Part shown: piece after piece, positions 19,071-28,406 of the stretch
Position numbering within the stretch: position 1 is the stretch's first letter
Layout: the number at the start of each line of letters is the position of its first letter
Assembly: GCF_002022665.1 (NCBI RefSeq)
Contig: NZ_CP019788.1
Location: forward strand, 434,001-498,000
Length of the DNA: 64,000 nucleotides
Source: Bartonella sp. JB63
GTDB taxonomy: Bacteria > Pseudomonadota > Alphaproteobacteria > Rhizobiales > Rhizobiaceae
Direction: 5' to 3'
Program-made: the position numbers and the translations under genes
The notes under the pieces: model-generated
Told to the model about the DNA's origin: nothing
Seen by the model: only the letters and a program-made list of their open reading frames with translations
Database searches by the model: none

Positions 19071-19340
19071 ATGATGATGATATTTGACCGAGTTCTATTT
19101 ATTCTATGGGCAATAATAATAGCTTTTTTTTGCGTTTCATGGTTGGGCACAACAAATATCCTATCGCAGATATTTTCTGTCTCTTATATTAATACTATTG
19201 TCGATATTTTATTCTTTTTCCTTTGTGCATTATTTTCTGGAATATTATGGTGTATTTTACCTCAACCAATATCTTTACAAATGAAATTAGCGGCATCTCT
19301 GCCACTAATATTAGTTTTATTATTCATTATTGTATTTTAA
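19071..19340 (+). CDS. Small hypothetical membrane protein
   Basis: The 89-aa product has three hydrophobic segments (about 7-25, 38-62 and 70-89) and almost no charged residues, consistent with a small inner-membrane protein. I do not recognise a family. A start at 19071, 19074 or 19077 is possible because three ATG codons run together. It ends by overlapping the convergent MFS gene by 4 bp, and the frame is intact in a region where non-genes are full of stops. This supports a real gene but proves nothing about its role. Confidence 0.5.
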   Translation: MMMIFDRVLFILWAIIIAFFCVSWLGTTNILSQIFSVSYINTIVDILFFFLCALFSGILWCILPQPISLQMKLAASLPLILVLLFIIVF

Positions 19341-20623
19341 TTTGATATTTCTTCATCTGTAAAGCCAATAAAGCAAATGAGTGAGATAAAAGAAGATAGG
19401 AAGAGATAATAACTAATGTAAGAGACATTGAAATGTTGTACTAAATATTCCGCAATATAAGGTGCAATAGCTGCACCAAAAATACCAGCTAAGTTAAAGG
19501 TTATAGAAACACCACTATACCGAATTTCTGTTGGATATGCTGATGAGAGAACCGCGCCAATTTGACTATATGTCATTCCCATAATAGATAAACCAATGGC
19601 AGACATTGCGCAAACACCTAAAATTCCATTTTCAAAGAAGTAAGGAATTGCAAAGGAATAGATAGCAGTAGCCATTGTCACCCAAATCATCAAATTTCTG
19701 CGTTTAATATGGTTGGCAATTTTTCCCGTCAGAATAGTGAAAATACCAAAGAAAACAGCACCTACCATTTCTACTTGAAGTGCTTGATTGAATGATAATT
19801 GCAGATGATTTGTTGAGTAACTTAGCAAGTAAGTCGTGACCAAATAAAATAAGACAAGAGCTGTTATGCTACAGAATGTACCAAGAAACAAAATTCGTGG
19901 GTGTTTAAGGAATACATCTAGCACAGGTATTTGGGAGGATTTTTTGTGGTCGACTTTTTTGAATTCAATTGTTTCATTGATCGACATACGGATCCATAAT
20001 CCTAAAACGATGAAAAAGATTGAACCGACAAAAGGAATACGCCATCCCCATGAGAAAAGCTGCTCTTCATCAAGCGCATGCCATAGTGCTAAATAAACTA
20101 TAATAGACACGCATAAACCAATTGGAGCGCCTAATTGTGGAAACATTGCGTACCAACTACGTTTTTCTGGGGGAGCATTTTCTGTTGCGAGCAGGACGGC
20201 TCCTCCCCATTCTCCTCCTAATCCAATTCCTTGTCCAAAACGACACACTGTTAAAAGGAAAGGTGCTAGCCAACCAGCTGTTTCATAAGTTGGTAGGATA
20301 CCAATAATAATTGTTGAAATACCCATTGTAAGGAGAGAGGCTATGAGTGTTATTTTTCGTCCAATTTTATCACCAAAATGTCCAAAAATAACTGATCCTA
20401 AAGGGCGAGAAAGAAAGGCGACACCAAAAACGAGAAAGGATTGCAAAATAGCGAGTTGCTCATTTTGAGATGGGAAAAATAATCGAGGAAATATGAGCGC
20501 TGCAGCGGTTGAAAAAACATAAAAGTCAAAATATTCTATTGTTGTGCCAATAAAACTCGCGAACAAAATTCGACTGGGTGAAGATTGTCGATTAGTGCTG
20601 CATTTTTCTATGTTTGTATACAT
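19337..20623 (-). CDS. MFS transporter, metabolite:H+ symporter (MHS) family
   Basis: This 428-aa, 12-helix secondary transporter belongs to the MHS branch (ProP/ShiA/KgtP-like) of the major facilitator superfamily. Diagnostic segments are FIGTTIEYFDFYVFSTAAAL in helix 1, the loop GHFGDKIGRKITL between helices 2 and 3, and GQGIGLGGEWGGAVLLATE in helix 4. MHS members import small organic acids or osmolytes with protons, but the substrate cannot be read from the sequence. The C-terminus is short and lacks the ProP coiled coil. It is preceded by 2 kb of decayed DNA and has no operon partner. Confidence 0.9.
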   Translation of the reverse strand: MYTNIEKCSTNRQSSPSRILFASFIGTTIEYFDFYVFSTAAALIFPRLFFPSQNEQLAILQSFLVFGVAFLSRPLGSVIFGHFGDKIGRKITLIASLLTMGISTIIIGILPTYETAGWLAPFLLTVCRFGQGIGLGGEWGGAVLLATENAPPEKRSWYAMFPQLGAPIGLCVSIIVYLALWHALDEEQLFSWGWRIPFVGSIFFIVLGLWIRMSINETIEFKKVDHKKSSQIPVLDVFLKHPRILFLGTFCSITALVLFYLVTTYLLSYSTNHLQLSFNQALQVEMVGAVFFGIFTILTGKIANHIKRRNLMIWVTMATAIYSFAIPYFFENGILGVCAMSAIGLSIMGMTYSQIGAVLSSAYPTEIRYSGVSITFNLAGIFGAAIAPYIAEYLVQHFNVSYISYYLFLSSFISLICFIGFTDEEISN

Positions 20624-22667
20624 GGATAAAAAGTTCCTTTTAGTGTATAAAAATTAAATTACAAAGCTTTTATGATTATAAAAAATTCATATCAGTGTCG
20701 AGTCATTATCTTTATCGATTTTAATGATCGCTGTAGATTATAAATATATAAAAGAGAATAAAGGATTACATATTAATAGTATTGTATTTCTAATCAGATA
20801 TCACATATTATATTTTGCTATTTATGATAAGTGAAAGGATAATTTGAACAGGTATCAGTTATAAGTTAAGAAGGATATAATACTATATTATATTTTTTAA
20901 TAAAATATCCTCAGTTTTAACTTTTTTATTTCAAAATTAAGAAAAATATTTTAAAATATTAAAAAAGTCTATTGTATGAGTTGTTGATTACTAATCTTTT
21001 TTTGCGAAATTTTATGGTTTATTCATAATTAGTTAGAAAAAGGAGCTTTCTGATAATTTTTTTAGAGAAGTTAATGTATGAAGATGTGTTTGTCATCTAT
21101 GTTTTGACTGAAATTGAAGAGAGTTAATGATGGGTATAGGGGGGTATTTAGAATGAAAAATTAAGTAGGCTTCATAAAAAGCTGAAGATATTTATGGCTG
21201 TATCTCAAAAAAATCTTACAAAGACACCGTGAGGGCTGTGATCTGTTTTCAGTAATCAATGCGCATGTGATTGAATGGTGTATTCTTGATCCTAAAGTGC
21301 TAGAAATTTTAGAAAAACCTGTGAACAGTGATTATTCGCCAGAGGAATTAAATACTCGAATGGGTAATTCTATGGAATCTGTGAGAAAAGCAACTACAAT
21401 AAAAGCAAAAACACGAAAAAAACATTTAACTTTTGATAAGTTTATTCTATTAGCAAATAGCAAATAAATATGAGATAATAGATTTAGATACTCTTCATAA
21501 GAGAAGTGAACATGAGGTAGCAAAAGCATTCATTAATCTGTGCTAAAAAAGCGTTGCTGGAGTGGTTTGATTCCTCTTAATCTAAAAGGGAGATGCATAA
21601 GTGCTTATTTGGAAATGTGTTTAAATGAGCTGTGTATACTTGTGATGAATCTTTTAAATTTTCTGATGGTACAGCTGCTGATACGTTAGCAGTAGGAGAA
21701 TTGAATGCAGAAATTAGCTTTATAAGCGGTAATAAAATTCAAAGAGGTTTAAAAACCGACCAAATACTTAGCTGAAAAGAATAATTTGAAACGCTTATCT
21801 CATAAAAAGTTTATCCATTATTCAGAAGAAATATTTTTCTCAATAATATACATTTTTTAGAGTTGGAAATAGATATAAACAACAGTTGTTTATTAAAAAA
21901 ATTGTTAGATTTACTAGTTATGGGCTTAATTTTCAGTTGTAACAGAAGAATGCATGAAGTTTGCCAATAGTACTGTAACAACGCTAGAAAATAATTTAAA
22001 TTATATGATTTTTATTAAACATCCATTTGAAGACATTTCTACTCCAGAGAAGTGCAGCTGCTGAAGGAGTTCATAAGCAATAATAAGGACGAAGATATAA
22101 AAAATAAAGCCATTTTAATTGAGATGGCGGATGTTTGCTTCTGTATTTTATTAAGTGAAATAATTAAATTATTAGAATTTAGCAATTCTCATAAATTTTG
22201 TAGATACATAAATTATTTCAAATAATAAGCCTTTAATGAAAAAGGTAGAGTTTAAGTTTTGATAGTTCACTTACGAAAATAACTTAATTTTATTTTGTGA
22301 TATAAGTTTAATATCAGATAAATTTTATTACCACTAGTAAAGTCTTATTTTACAGTTATCTAGACTATGATTATTTTGTACCAAAATTCAGAATAATGTG
22401 TTGAAGTTAATATCAAAAGATCTGGTTTTTGATTTTTTTATGTACAGTATATTTTTTATAATCACAAAAATAAACAGTTTGATATTTTGAAAAATATTAA
22501 ATGTATCGTCTAATTTATCCAAAATGATTTTAGAAAAGATGAAGCGAATAAAAATTATGCTTTTATGATATCGCTTGGTAAATTTTGATAACTTCTAGTT
22601 GAAATGTGATTTTGCAAAGCTACTTACTCCCATTAATTTATCTAAGATAGAATATAAGGATGTAGTT
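20624..22667. other. 2-kb decayed region upstream of the autotransporter cluster
   Basis: There is no intact gene here. Short open stretches survive on the plus strand, for example 21267-21467 (containing SDYSPEELNTRMGNSMES), a segment near 21655-21774 (reading KFSDGTAADTLAVGELNAE) and one near 22060-22224. They are split by stops and frame changes, which is what a decaying gene of about 1 kb would look like. I could not assign the fragments to a family. The final 60 bp must hold the promoter of the first autotransporter. Confidence 0.45.
21170..22224 (+). pseudogene. Unidentified gene remnant(s)
   Basis: Several plus-strand fragments with ordinary protein-like composition are interrupted by stops: 21185-21467, about 21540-21774 and about 22060-22224. 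The longest intact piece is 66 codons. No motif, P-loop or membrane segment lets me name the ancestor. The low similarity to anything I know also allows that part of this is random open sequence, so the call is tentative. Confidence 0.3.
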
Positions 22668-25009
22668 ATGCAATACAATTGGAAATTAGGTTATTGGGTA
22701 TTCATGATCAGTAGCTCTTTTGTGGGAGGTGCAAATGCAAATTTTCGGTCTTTAAACTATGACATAAATGTAATTTATAATGAAGAAGTAGCAAATCGAG
22801 GCAATATTACTCTGCCAATTTCTAATGAGTTAAACAGTTTTAGTATTTTTGATTGTTCCATTATGGAGCGGAATGTTGAGATGTTGAACCCTGAAATACA
22901 TAAAAGTGATATTATTTATCTTGATGGTAATATTGTATATTATGACGATGATAGTGAAAAGGAAAAAAATATTCAAATTGTTAGAAAAGGTGAAATTGAA
23001 ACTGTTCAAGCTTCAACAGGTAAACAAGGCTTTTCAAGGAATACTATTATTTACAAAGGTGAACAACAAAAGGTTGAAAGTGGAGGAGAAGTACAAGGAA
23101 CACAAATTTATGGTGGTATACAGTTTGTTTTCGGAGAAGGTAATGTTGGAGGCCAAATGACAGGGAGTGTTGCTAATGGCACTGTGATTTATGGTCAAGG
23201 GGAAGAAAAGGGAAAACAAATGGTATATGAGGGGGGGTGGTATGGAATACAAGAGTGATGCAAGGAGGAGTGCAAATTATTGGTAAAAAAGATGAAGATG
23301 CAGAAAGTGATAGTTTTGCAATAGATACCGAAGTTTTTAATGATGGTAAACAATATGTTCTGAAAAACGGATCTGCTCTTAATGTGACTTTAAATAATAA
23401 CGCTTTTCAAGGAATATATACTGGTGGATATGTAGTAAATCTAACGATTAATGATAAAGCAAAATCATGGGCGTATTTTGGCTCAGTATTAGAAGGGGAT
23501 ACAAAGCTTAATAATCAAGGGCATTTTTATGTTTATGCTACAGATGATGAACATCGTACAACAATAGAAAATCTTATTTTAAATGGAAAAGAAACAAAAT
23601 TATTTGCTATTTCTAATGTAAATAGTGATACGGATAGCACTTTTATTAAAAATTTGAGCGGTAGTGGAACTGTTCATTTTACCTTTAATGATAATAAAAT
23701 GAACTATTCTCGACTTTATGTTGAAAACCTTTCTGATGAATTAGGAAGTTTACATTTTAAGTTTAATACTGCTATTGCAGAGAAACGTGGTGATTATCTC
23801 GTTATTGATAATGGTAATGGTAATCACACAATAAGTGTTGTTGATTCTGGTTCTGAAATCGCAAATCCTCTTTCACAACAACTTGATTTAATTACTGATA
23901 AAAGTGAAAGTGGAGGAGCTCATTTTAATCTGGTAGATTTTTCTGGTGCGAACATTAAAGCTGTTGATGGCGGTACTTATATGTATGGTTTGAAACAAAG
24001 AAAAGATAATTCTGAAAAGATTTGGTATTTAGCTGCAGATCGTACTGATGAGGTAGATCCTCTAGTTCCAACACCAATGCCAATACCTACACCGCCAACT
24101 ACTCCATCAACAGATGCCGTGTTATCTTTGGCGGTAGTTCCTGAACTTGTTTTTAACAATGAGTTGCAAAGCTTACGTGCTGGAAGAGGCATTTTAGGAA
24201 AAAATAAGAAAAATAATGCTTTATGGACATATGCAATTAAGGGGCAAGAACGTTTGGCTACGGGCCATGCACATTTTACACTTGATCAGACTGGTATAAT
24301 ATTAGGTGTCGATCGGTTGAAAGAGCTGATGAATGGGGATTTTTATGTTGGTGGTTTTGGAAGTTATGATCAAGCGCGTATTGCTCATGCACGAGGTGGT
24401 GTCAGTAATATGGACACTTATAGTGTTGGAGCTTATGCCACTTATTTTGATAATCAAGGTTGGTATTTAGATAGTGTTTTGAAATATAATTATTATAAAA
24501 ATAATTTGAAGACTATTTCAACGAGTGGTTTGGATATTAAAGGCGATTATAATCAATGGGCATTAGGTACGTCATTTGAAGCAGGTTATCATTTTGAAGC
24601 AGCGCAAGATACTTGGATACAGCCTTATACTCAATTAATAGGAATACATGTTAAAGGTGAGGAAATACGGCTTTCAAATAAGATGACAGGTGATATGAAG
24701 AGATCTACTTCAGTGCGGAGTGCAGTTGGATTATCTATAGGACATAAATTTAATTTAAATAGTGATACTCATTTAATGACTTATATAACAGCTGCGTGGT
24801 TACGTGAATATATAGATAATAATAGTACGACAATTAATAAGCAGCATAAATTTACTACTGATTTATCTGGGGATACAGGTAAGTTAGGGATTGGTTTAAA
24901 TAGTTTCGTTGGCGAAAATTTATCGCTTTATGCTGAAACTTATTATCTCAAAGGACAGAAAGTTAAACAATCGCTTCAAGGTATTTTGGGATTACGCTAT
25001 AGTTTCTAA
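22668..25009 (+). pseudogene. Autotransporter 1, frameshifted at a G7 tract (possibly phase-off)
   Basis: Type V (autotransporter) surface protein in two frames. The first half starts at ATG 22668 (AAGGAT ribosome-binding site 22656-22661) with signal peptide MQYNWKLGYWVFMISSS ending near ANA, and stops at 23258. The second half is open from 23237 to 25009. The break lies in seven G at 23231-23237. Adding one G reads YEGGVVWNTRVM through, matching YEGGVAWNTKVM in autotransporter 3, and restores about 780 aa. Downstream are AIDA-like beta-helix repeats (GGxxxNT.V..GG.Q), a linker with GDYLVIDNGNGNHTISV, a Pro/Thr hinge and a C-terminal beta-barrel ending GLRYSF. From 23704 to the end no base difference from autotransporter 3 is seen. 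It may be a pseudogene or a phase-variable gene captured off. The family resembles Bartonella inducible autotransporters (Iba/BafA type); that link is inference. Confidence 0.8.
23231..23237 (+). repeat. G7 homopolymer at the frameshift point
   Basis: Seven G in a row are rare in DNA this AT-rich. The tract is in the passenger-coding part of autotransporter 1, exactly where the frame is lost. Eight G would restore it. The equivalent places in the two paralogues have only G4 (28857-28860) and G5 (25854-25858), interrupted by other bases. Confidence 0.85.
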
Positions 25010-25014
25010 ACTAG
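23704..25014 (+). repeat. 1,311-bp direct repeat, copy 1
   Basis: Every segment I compared is identical to 29315-30625 with a constant offset of 5,611 bp and no gap. The repeat starts inside the passenger/linker (before YSRLYVENL) and ends 5 bp after the stop codon. It covers linker, hinge and beta-barrel of autotransporters 1 and 3. Confidence 0.93.
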
Positions 25015-25383
25015 ATATATTTTGTTTTCTGATCATCTTAGAGTGGTATTTGTAAGGCAAATATTAATGATCAGAAAACTCTTTTTGAGGGAATGTAGAC
25101 CAGGCATGATGCTTCTATATTCTAATTTACAACATCGATTTTTTATCAGTTAAATTCATTTTGGTTTTTTATAAAACGTGTAGCATACATGTTTTTTTCC
25201 TCTGATTTTTTTCTAATATTGAAATTATTCAATAAATTTTTCATCATAGCTCTTAATTAGATATTATTATATTGTAATATAAAATACATTATGATACATT
25301 ATAAAACACATTATGATAAATTAGAAGCGAGCTGCTTGATAAATAGGGGTATTAATCTAGCTTTTGATGATGGAGTGTAGGTC
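25010..25383 (+). promoter_or_regulatory. Spacer before autotransporter 2 with repeated ACATTATGATA boxes
   Basis: This 374-bp non-coding spacer contains ACATTATGATA twice (25286-25296 and 25308-25318), 22 bp apart. A related ACATTATAA starts at 25296, so ACATTAT occurs three times at 10-12-bp spacing on one helix face. They end about 65 bp before the ATG. This pattern suggests a binding site for a regulator, but no known operator is recognised. Confidence 0.35.
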
Positions 25384-28212
25384 ATGCAATATTACAAGTT
25401 AAGTTTTTCAGTATTAATGATCAGTACTTTTTTCATACAAAGCGCAAGTGCGCGGGAAAAAGTGGAGAAGATGTCTGATGGTTTTTTTGATTTCAGTGAG
25501 GGAGATTTAAGTGAATTAATAAAAAAATTTTCCTCTACTTTTACAAAGGATAAAGTATTGAAAAACTCTTCAAGTATTACTCAGAGTATTAGTATGAATA
25601 CCAAAATTGAAGAAGGGGGGCTCGAGGTTATTGAAAATAATGGAACTTCAACGAATGCTGTTATTTATAAAGATGGAAAACAGCTCGTTACACGGGGAGG
25701 GACTACAATATCAACTCAAATTGATGGGGGCTCGCAGTTTGTTTTTGATGAAAGTCCTGGAAATATTGGGAGAACAGGTAGAAAAAGTAGGGCTTATGAT
25801 ACTGTGGTTTTTGGTACAAATGGAAATATTGGTCAACAGAATATATATGATGGGGGAGAAGCCTGGAATACAAAAATCAAGAGAAATGGGATGCAACACC
25901 TTTATAAAGGAAAAACAACAAAAGGTGGTACTGCATCAAATACTGAAGTTTCTTCAAACGGTAAACAGCTTGTTTTAGCAGGGGGAGAGGCTTTGAATGT
26001 TATCTTGAAGGAGAAAGCTCTTCAAGTAGTATATCCTGGTGGAAGAGTGAAAAATCTAACAATTCAAGATCAAGCGCAATCTTGGATACATGTTGGTGCA
26101 AGTTTAACAGGGCCAGTAAAAGTTAATGAGCAGGGGCACCTTTATCTTTATGCGGGTGATAATATAAGTCATGTTACAAAAGAAGAAATTACTTTAGAAG
26201 GGCGAAGTTCTGAGAAATTGTTTTCTGTTGGTGCCCAGAATAGGAGCCAGAGTTCTGAAATTGATATTGAAGATTTAAGTGGGAATGGGGGAACAATAGT
26301 TTTCTCTTATGTTGGATATGATAAACGGCATTCTAAACTTAATGTTGGAAAACTTTCAGGGGGTATGCATTTCAAGTTTAATGTTAGTGATGTAGGGAGG
26401 GGAAATGATTATATAGTAATTAAAGATGGTTCAGGTACTCATACAATAAGTGTTACCGATTCTGGCAGTGAAATTGCAAATTACTTTTTGCAAAAATATG
26501 GTCGTGTTAGTGAGCTCAATTTGGTTACTGATACAAGTGTAAATGGAGGAGCTACGTTCACTTTGGCAGATAGTTCTTCCGGTAGATCAATTGGTGCTGT
26601 TGATGCTGGAGTTTATATGTATACTTTGCAAAAGAGAGAAAAAAGTGGAAATTTGAAAACTTGGTTTTTGTCTTCCAATTCTAACCAGTCTCGCCAAATA
26701 AGTTCTCCTTCTAAGCGCTTTATCGAAAAAAAACTATTTGTTGATTTTTTATCTACTTCATCCAATTCTATGGGTAATGGTAAACAAAATAACGGCAAAT
26801 CAAGAGGTCAAAAAAGTCAAACTTCTCGTAAAAATTCAGAGTCTCGACCTCGTCCTCCTCGACATTTGCAGCGCTCTGCAGCGAGTTCTTCAGCGTTTGA
26901 TTTGAGAGAGACGCAGAACGATGAAACACAAAGTAGTCATGAGCCAAAAAGTCGAAGACGTTTTTTATCATCTAATGATATCGTTGTGGAAAACTATCCA
27001 ATACTGGATGGTTCTCCAGTGGTGGAGCTTGATGGTTCTTCCGTATTGGATTTAGAACAATCGCAAATTCCTGATTTTGAAGTGGTTCAATATATACAAG
27101 AGCCCCAAATTGATGATTCAGTTATAGCTGGTGATAAAGAAGAGGATTCTGTCCTTGATTTAATAAAACCGGTGTATCCAGAAGACAATGAAAATACTGA
27201 TTTAGAAGATCAAGAGAGTTCTTCAGAGTTTGTGAATCATGATGATGAGGAACAGTTTCCAGTATTTAATCCGATTTCTGAGGTTGTATCTGCTCCATTT
27301 ACGACTCCATCGACGGATGCATTGCTATCTTTGGCGGTGGCCCCCGGGCTTATTTTTAACAATGAGTTACAAAGTTTGCGTGCTGGAAGAGGCTTTATAG
27401 AAAAAAATAAGAAGAATATAGCTCTATGGACATATGGGATTAAGAGCAAAGAACATCTTGCTACAGATCATACGCATTTTAAGCTGGATCAAACTGGTAT
27501 AATGGTAGGAATTGACTGGTTAAGCGATTTAGTAAATGGGCAGTTTTATATTGGTGGTTTTGGTAGTTATGACCAATCAAATATTTCTCATGCACGGGGT
27601 GGTGTTAGTCATGTAAATATTTGTAGTGTTGGAACTTATGCGGCTTATTTTGGTGATCGCGGTTGGTATTTAGATAGTATTCTGAAATATAATCATTATC
27701 AAAATAATCTTCAAGCTGTTTCAACAAACGGTTTAAATATCAAAGGAGATTATAATCAGAAGGCGATAGGTGCTTCCTTTGAAGCAGGTCGTCGTATTAA
27801 GTTAGCACAAGATAGTTGGACTCAGCCTTATGCTCAATTAATTTGGTTGCGAGTTGAAGGTAAAGAAATAAAGCTTTCTAATGAAATGATAGGTGATATT
27901 GATCCATATACTTCATTACGTAGCGAAATTGGGTTATCTATAGGGCATGAGTTTAATTTAGGTACTCCTACTCAGTTAATGACTTATACTAAGGCGGCTT
28001 GGTTACGTGAGTATATAGATAACAATCATACAACAATTAATAAACAGCATAAATTTAATACTGATTTATCTGGTAATGCTGGTAAATTTGGTATTGGTTT
28101 GAATGGTTTTGTTAGTGAAAATTTGAACCTTTATGCTGAAGCACATTATCTCAAAGGGAAAAAAACGAAACGATCACTTCAGGGGATTGTAGGGTTACGC
28201 TATAGTTTTTGA
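25384..28212 (+). CDS. Autotransporter 2, with long disordered insert
   Basis: Intact 942-aa type V secretion protein. Order: signal peptide (MQYYKLSFSVLMISTFF to about residue 23, SASA), AIDA-like passenger repeats (about 65-240; GGEAWNTKIKRNGMQ, GKQLVLAGGEALNVIL), a linker with NDYIVIKDGSGTHTISV (about 340-355), and a roughly 190-residue low-complexity insert (about 445-640) that is first Lys/Arg/Ser/Pro-rich and then Asp/Glu-rich. The hinge TTPSTDALLSLAV and a C-terminal barrel of about 280 aa ending GLRYSF follow. The barrel resembles those of autotransporters 1 and 3 but has many substitutions. The insert is absent from both neighbours. Likely exposed adhesin or secreted effector; Iba/BafA-type membership is inferred from Bartonella context. 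GGAG precedes the ATG. Confidence 0.85.
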   Translation: MQYYKLSFSVLMISTFFIQSASAREKVEKMSDGFFDFSEGDLSELIKKFSSTFTKDKVLKNSSSITQSISMNTKIEEGGLEVIENNGTSTNAVIYKDGKQLVTRGGTTISTQIDGGSQFVFDESPGNIGRTGRKSRAYDTVVFGTNGNIGQQNIYDGGEAWNTKIKRNGMQHLYKGKTTKGGTASNTEVSSNGKQLVLAGGEALNVILKEKALQVVYPGGRVKNLTIQDQAQSWIHVGASLTGPVKVNEQGHLYLYAGDNISHVTKEEITLEGRSSEKLFSVGAQNRSQSSEIDIEDLSGNGGTIVFSYVGYDKRHSKLNVGKLSGGMHFKFNVSDVGRGNDYIVIKDGSGTHTISVTDSGSEIANYFLQKYGRVSELNLVTDTSVNGGATFTLADSSSGRSIGAVDAGVYMYTLQKREKSGNLKTWFLSSNSNQSRQISSPSKRFIEKKLFVDFLSTSSNSMGNGKQNNGKSRGQKSQTSRKNSESRPRPPRHLQRSAASSSAFDLRETQNDETQSSHEPKSRRRFLSSNDIVVENYPILDGSPVVELDGSSVLDLEQSQIPDFEVVQYIQEPQIDDSVIAGDKEEDSVLDLIKPVYPEDNENTDLEDQESSSEFVNHDDEEQFPVFNPISEVVSAPFTTPSTDALLSLAVAPGLIFNNELQSLRAGRGFIEKNKKNIALWTYGIKSKEHLATDHTHFKLDQTGIMVGIDWLSDLVNGQFYIGGFGSYDQSNISHARGGVSHVNICSVGTYAAYFGDRGWYLDSILKYNHYQNNLQAVSTNGLNIKGDYNQKAIGASFEAGRRIKLAQDSWTQPYAQLIWLRVEGKEIKLSNEMIGDIDPYTSLRSEIGLSIGHEFNLGTPTQLMTYTKAAWLREYIDNNHTTINKQHKFNTDLSGNAGKFGIGLNGFVSENLNLYAEAHYLKGKKTKRSLQGIVGLRYSF

Positions 28213-28406
28213 ATAAGAGGTGTATTTTGTTCTCTGATCTGTTTCTACATAAGTTTTTTGTGTCAAGTTAAGTTTCTAATTATCAGAGAATATTATGTGA
28301 AGCGCTGTGTGTGCTTCAAAAACGACCTCATTCTTTATTTTGATTTATGCTCTGTAGTGATGATTGAGGCTACTTAATTCGTAATTTTTGACAGTGGAGT
28401 TTAAAC

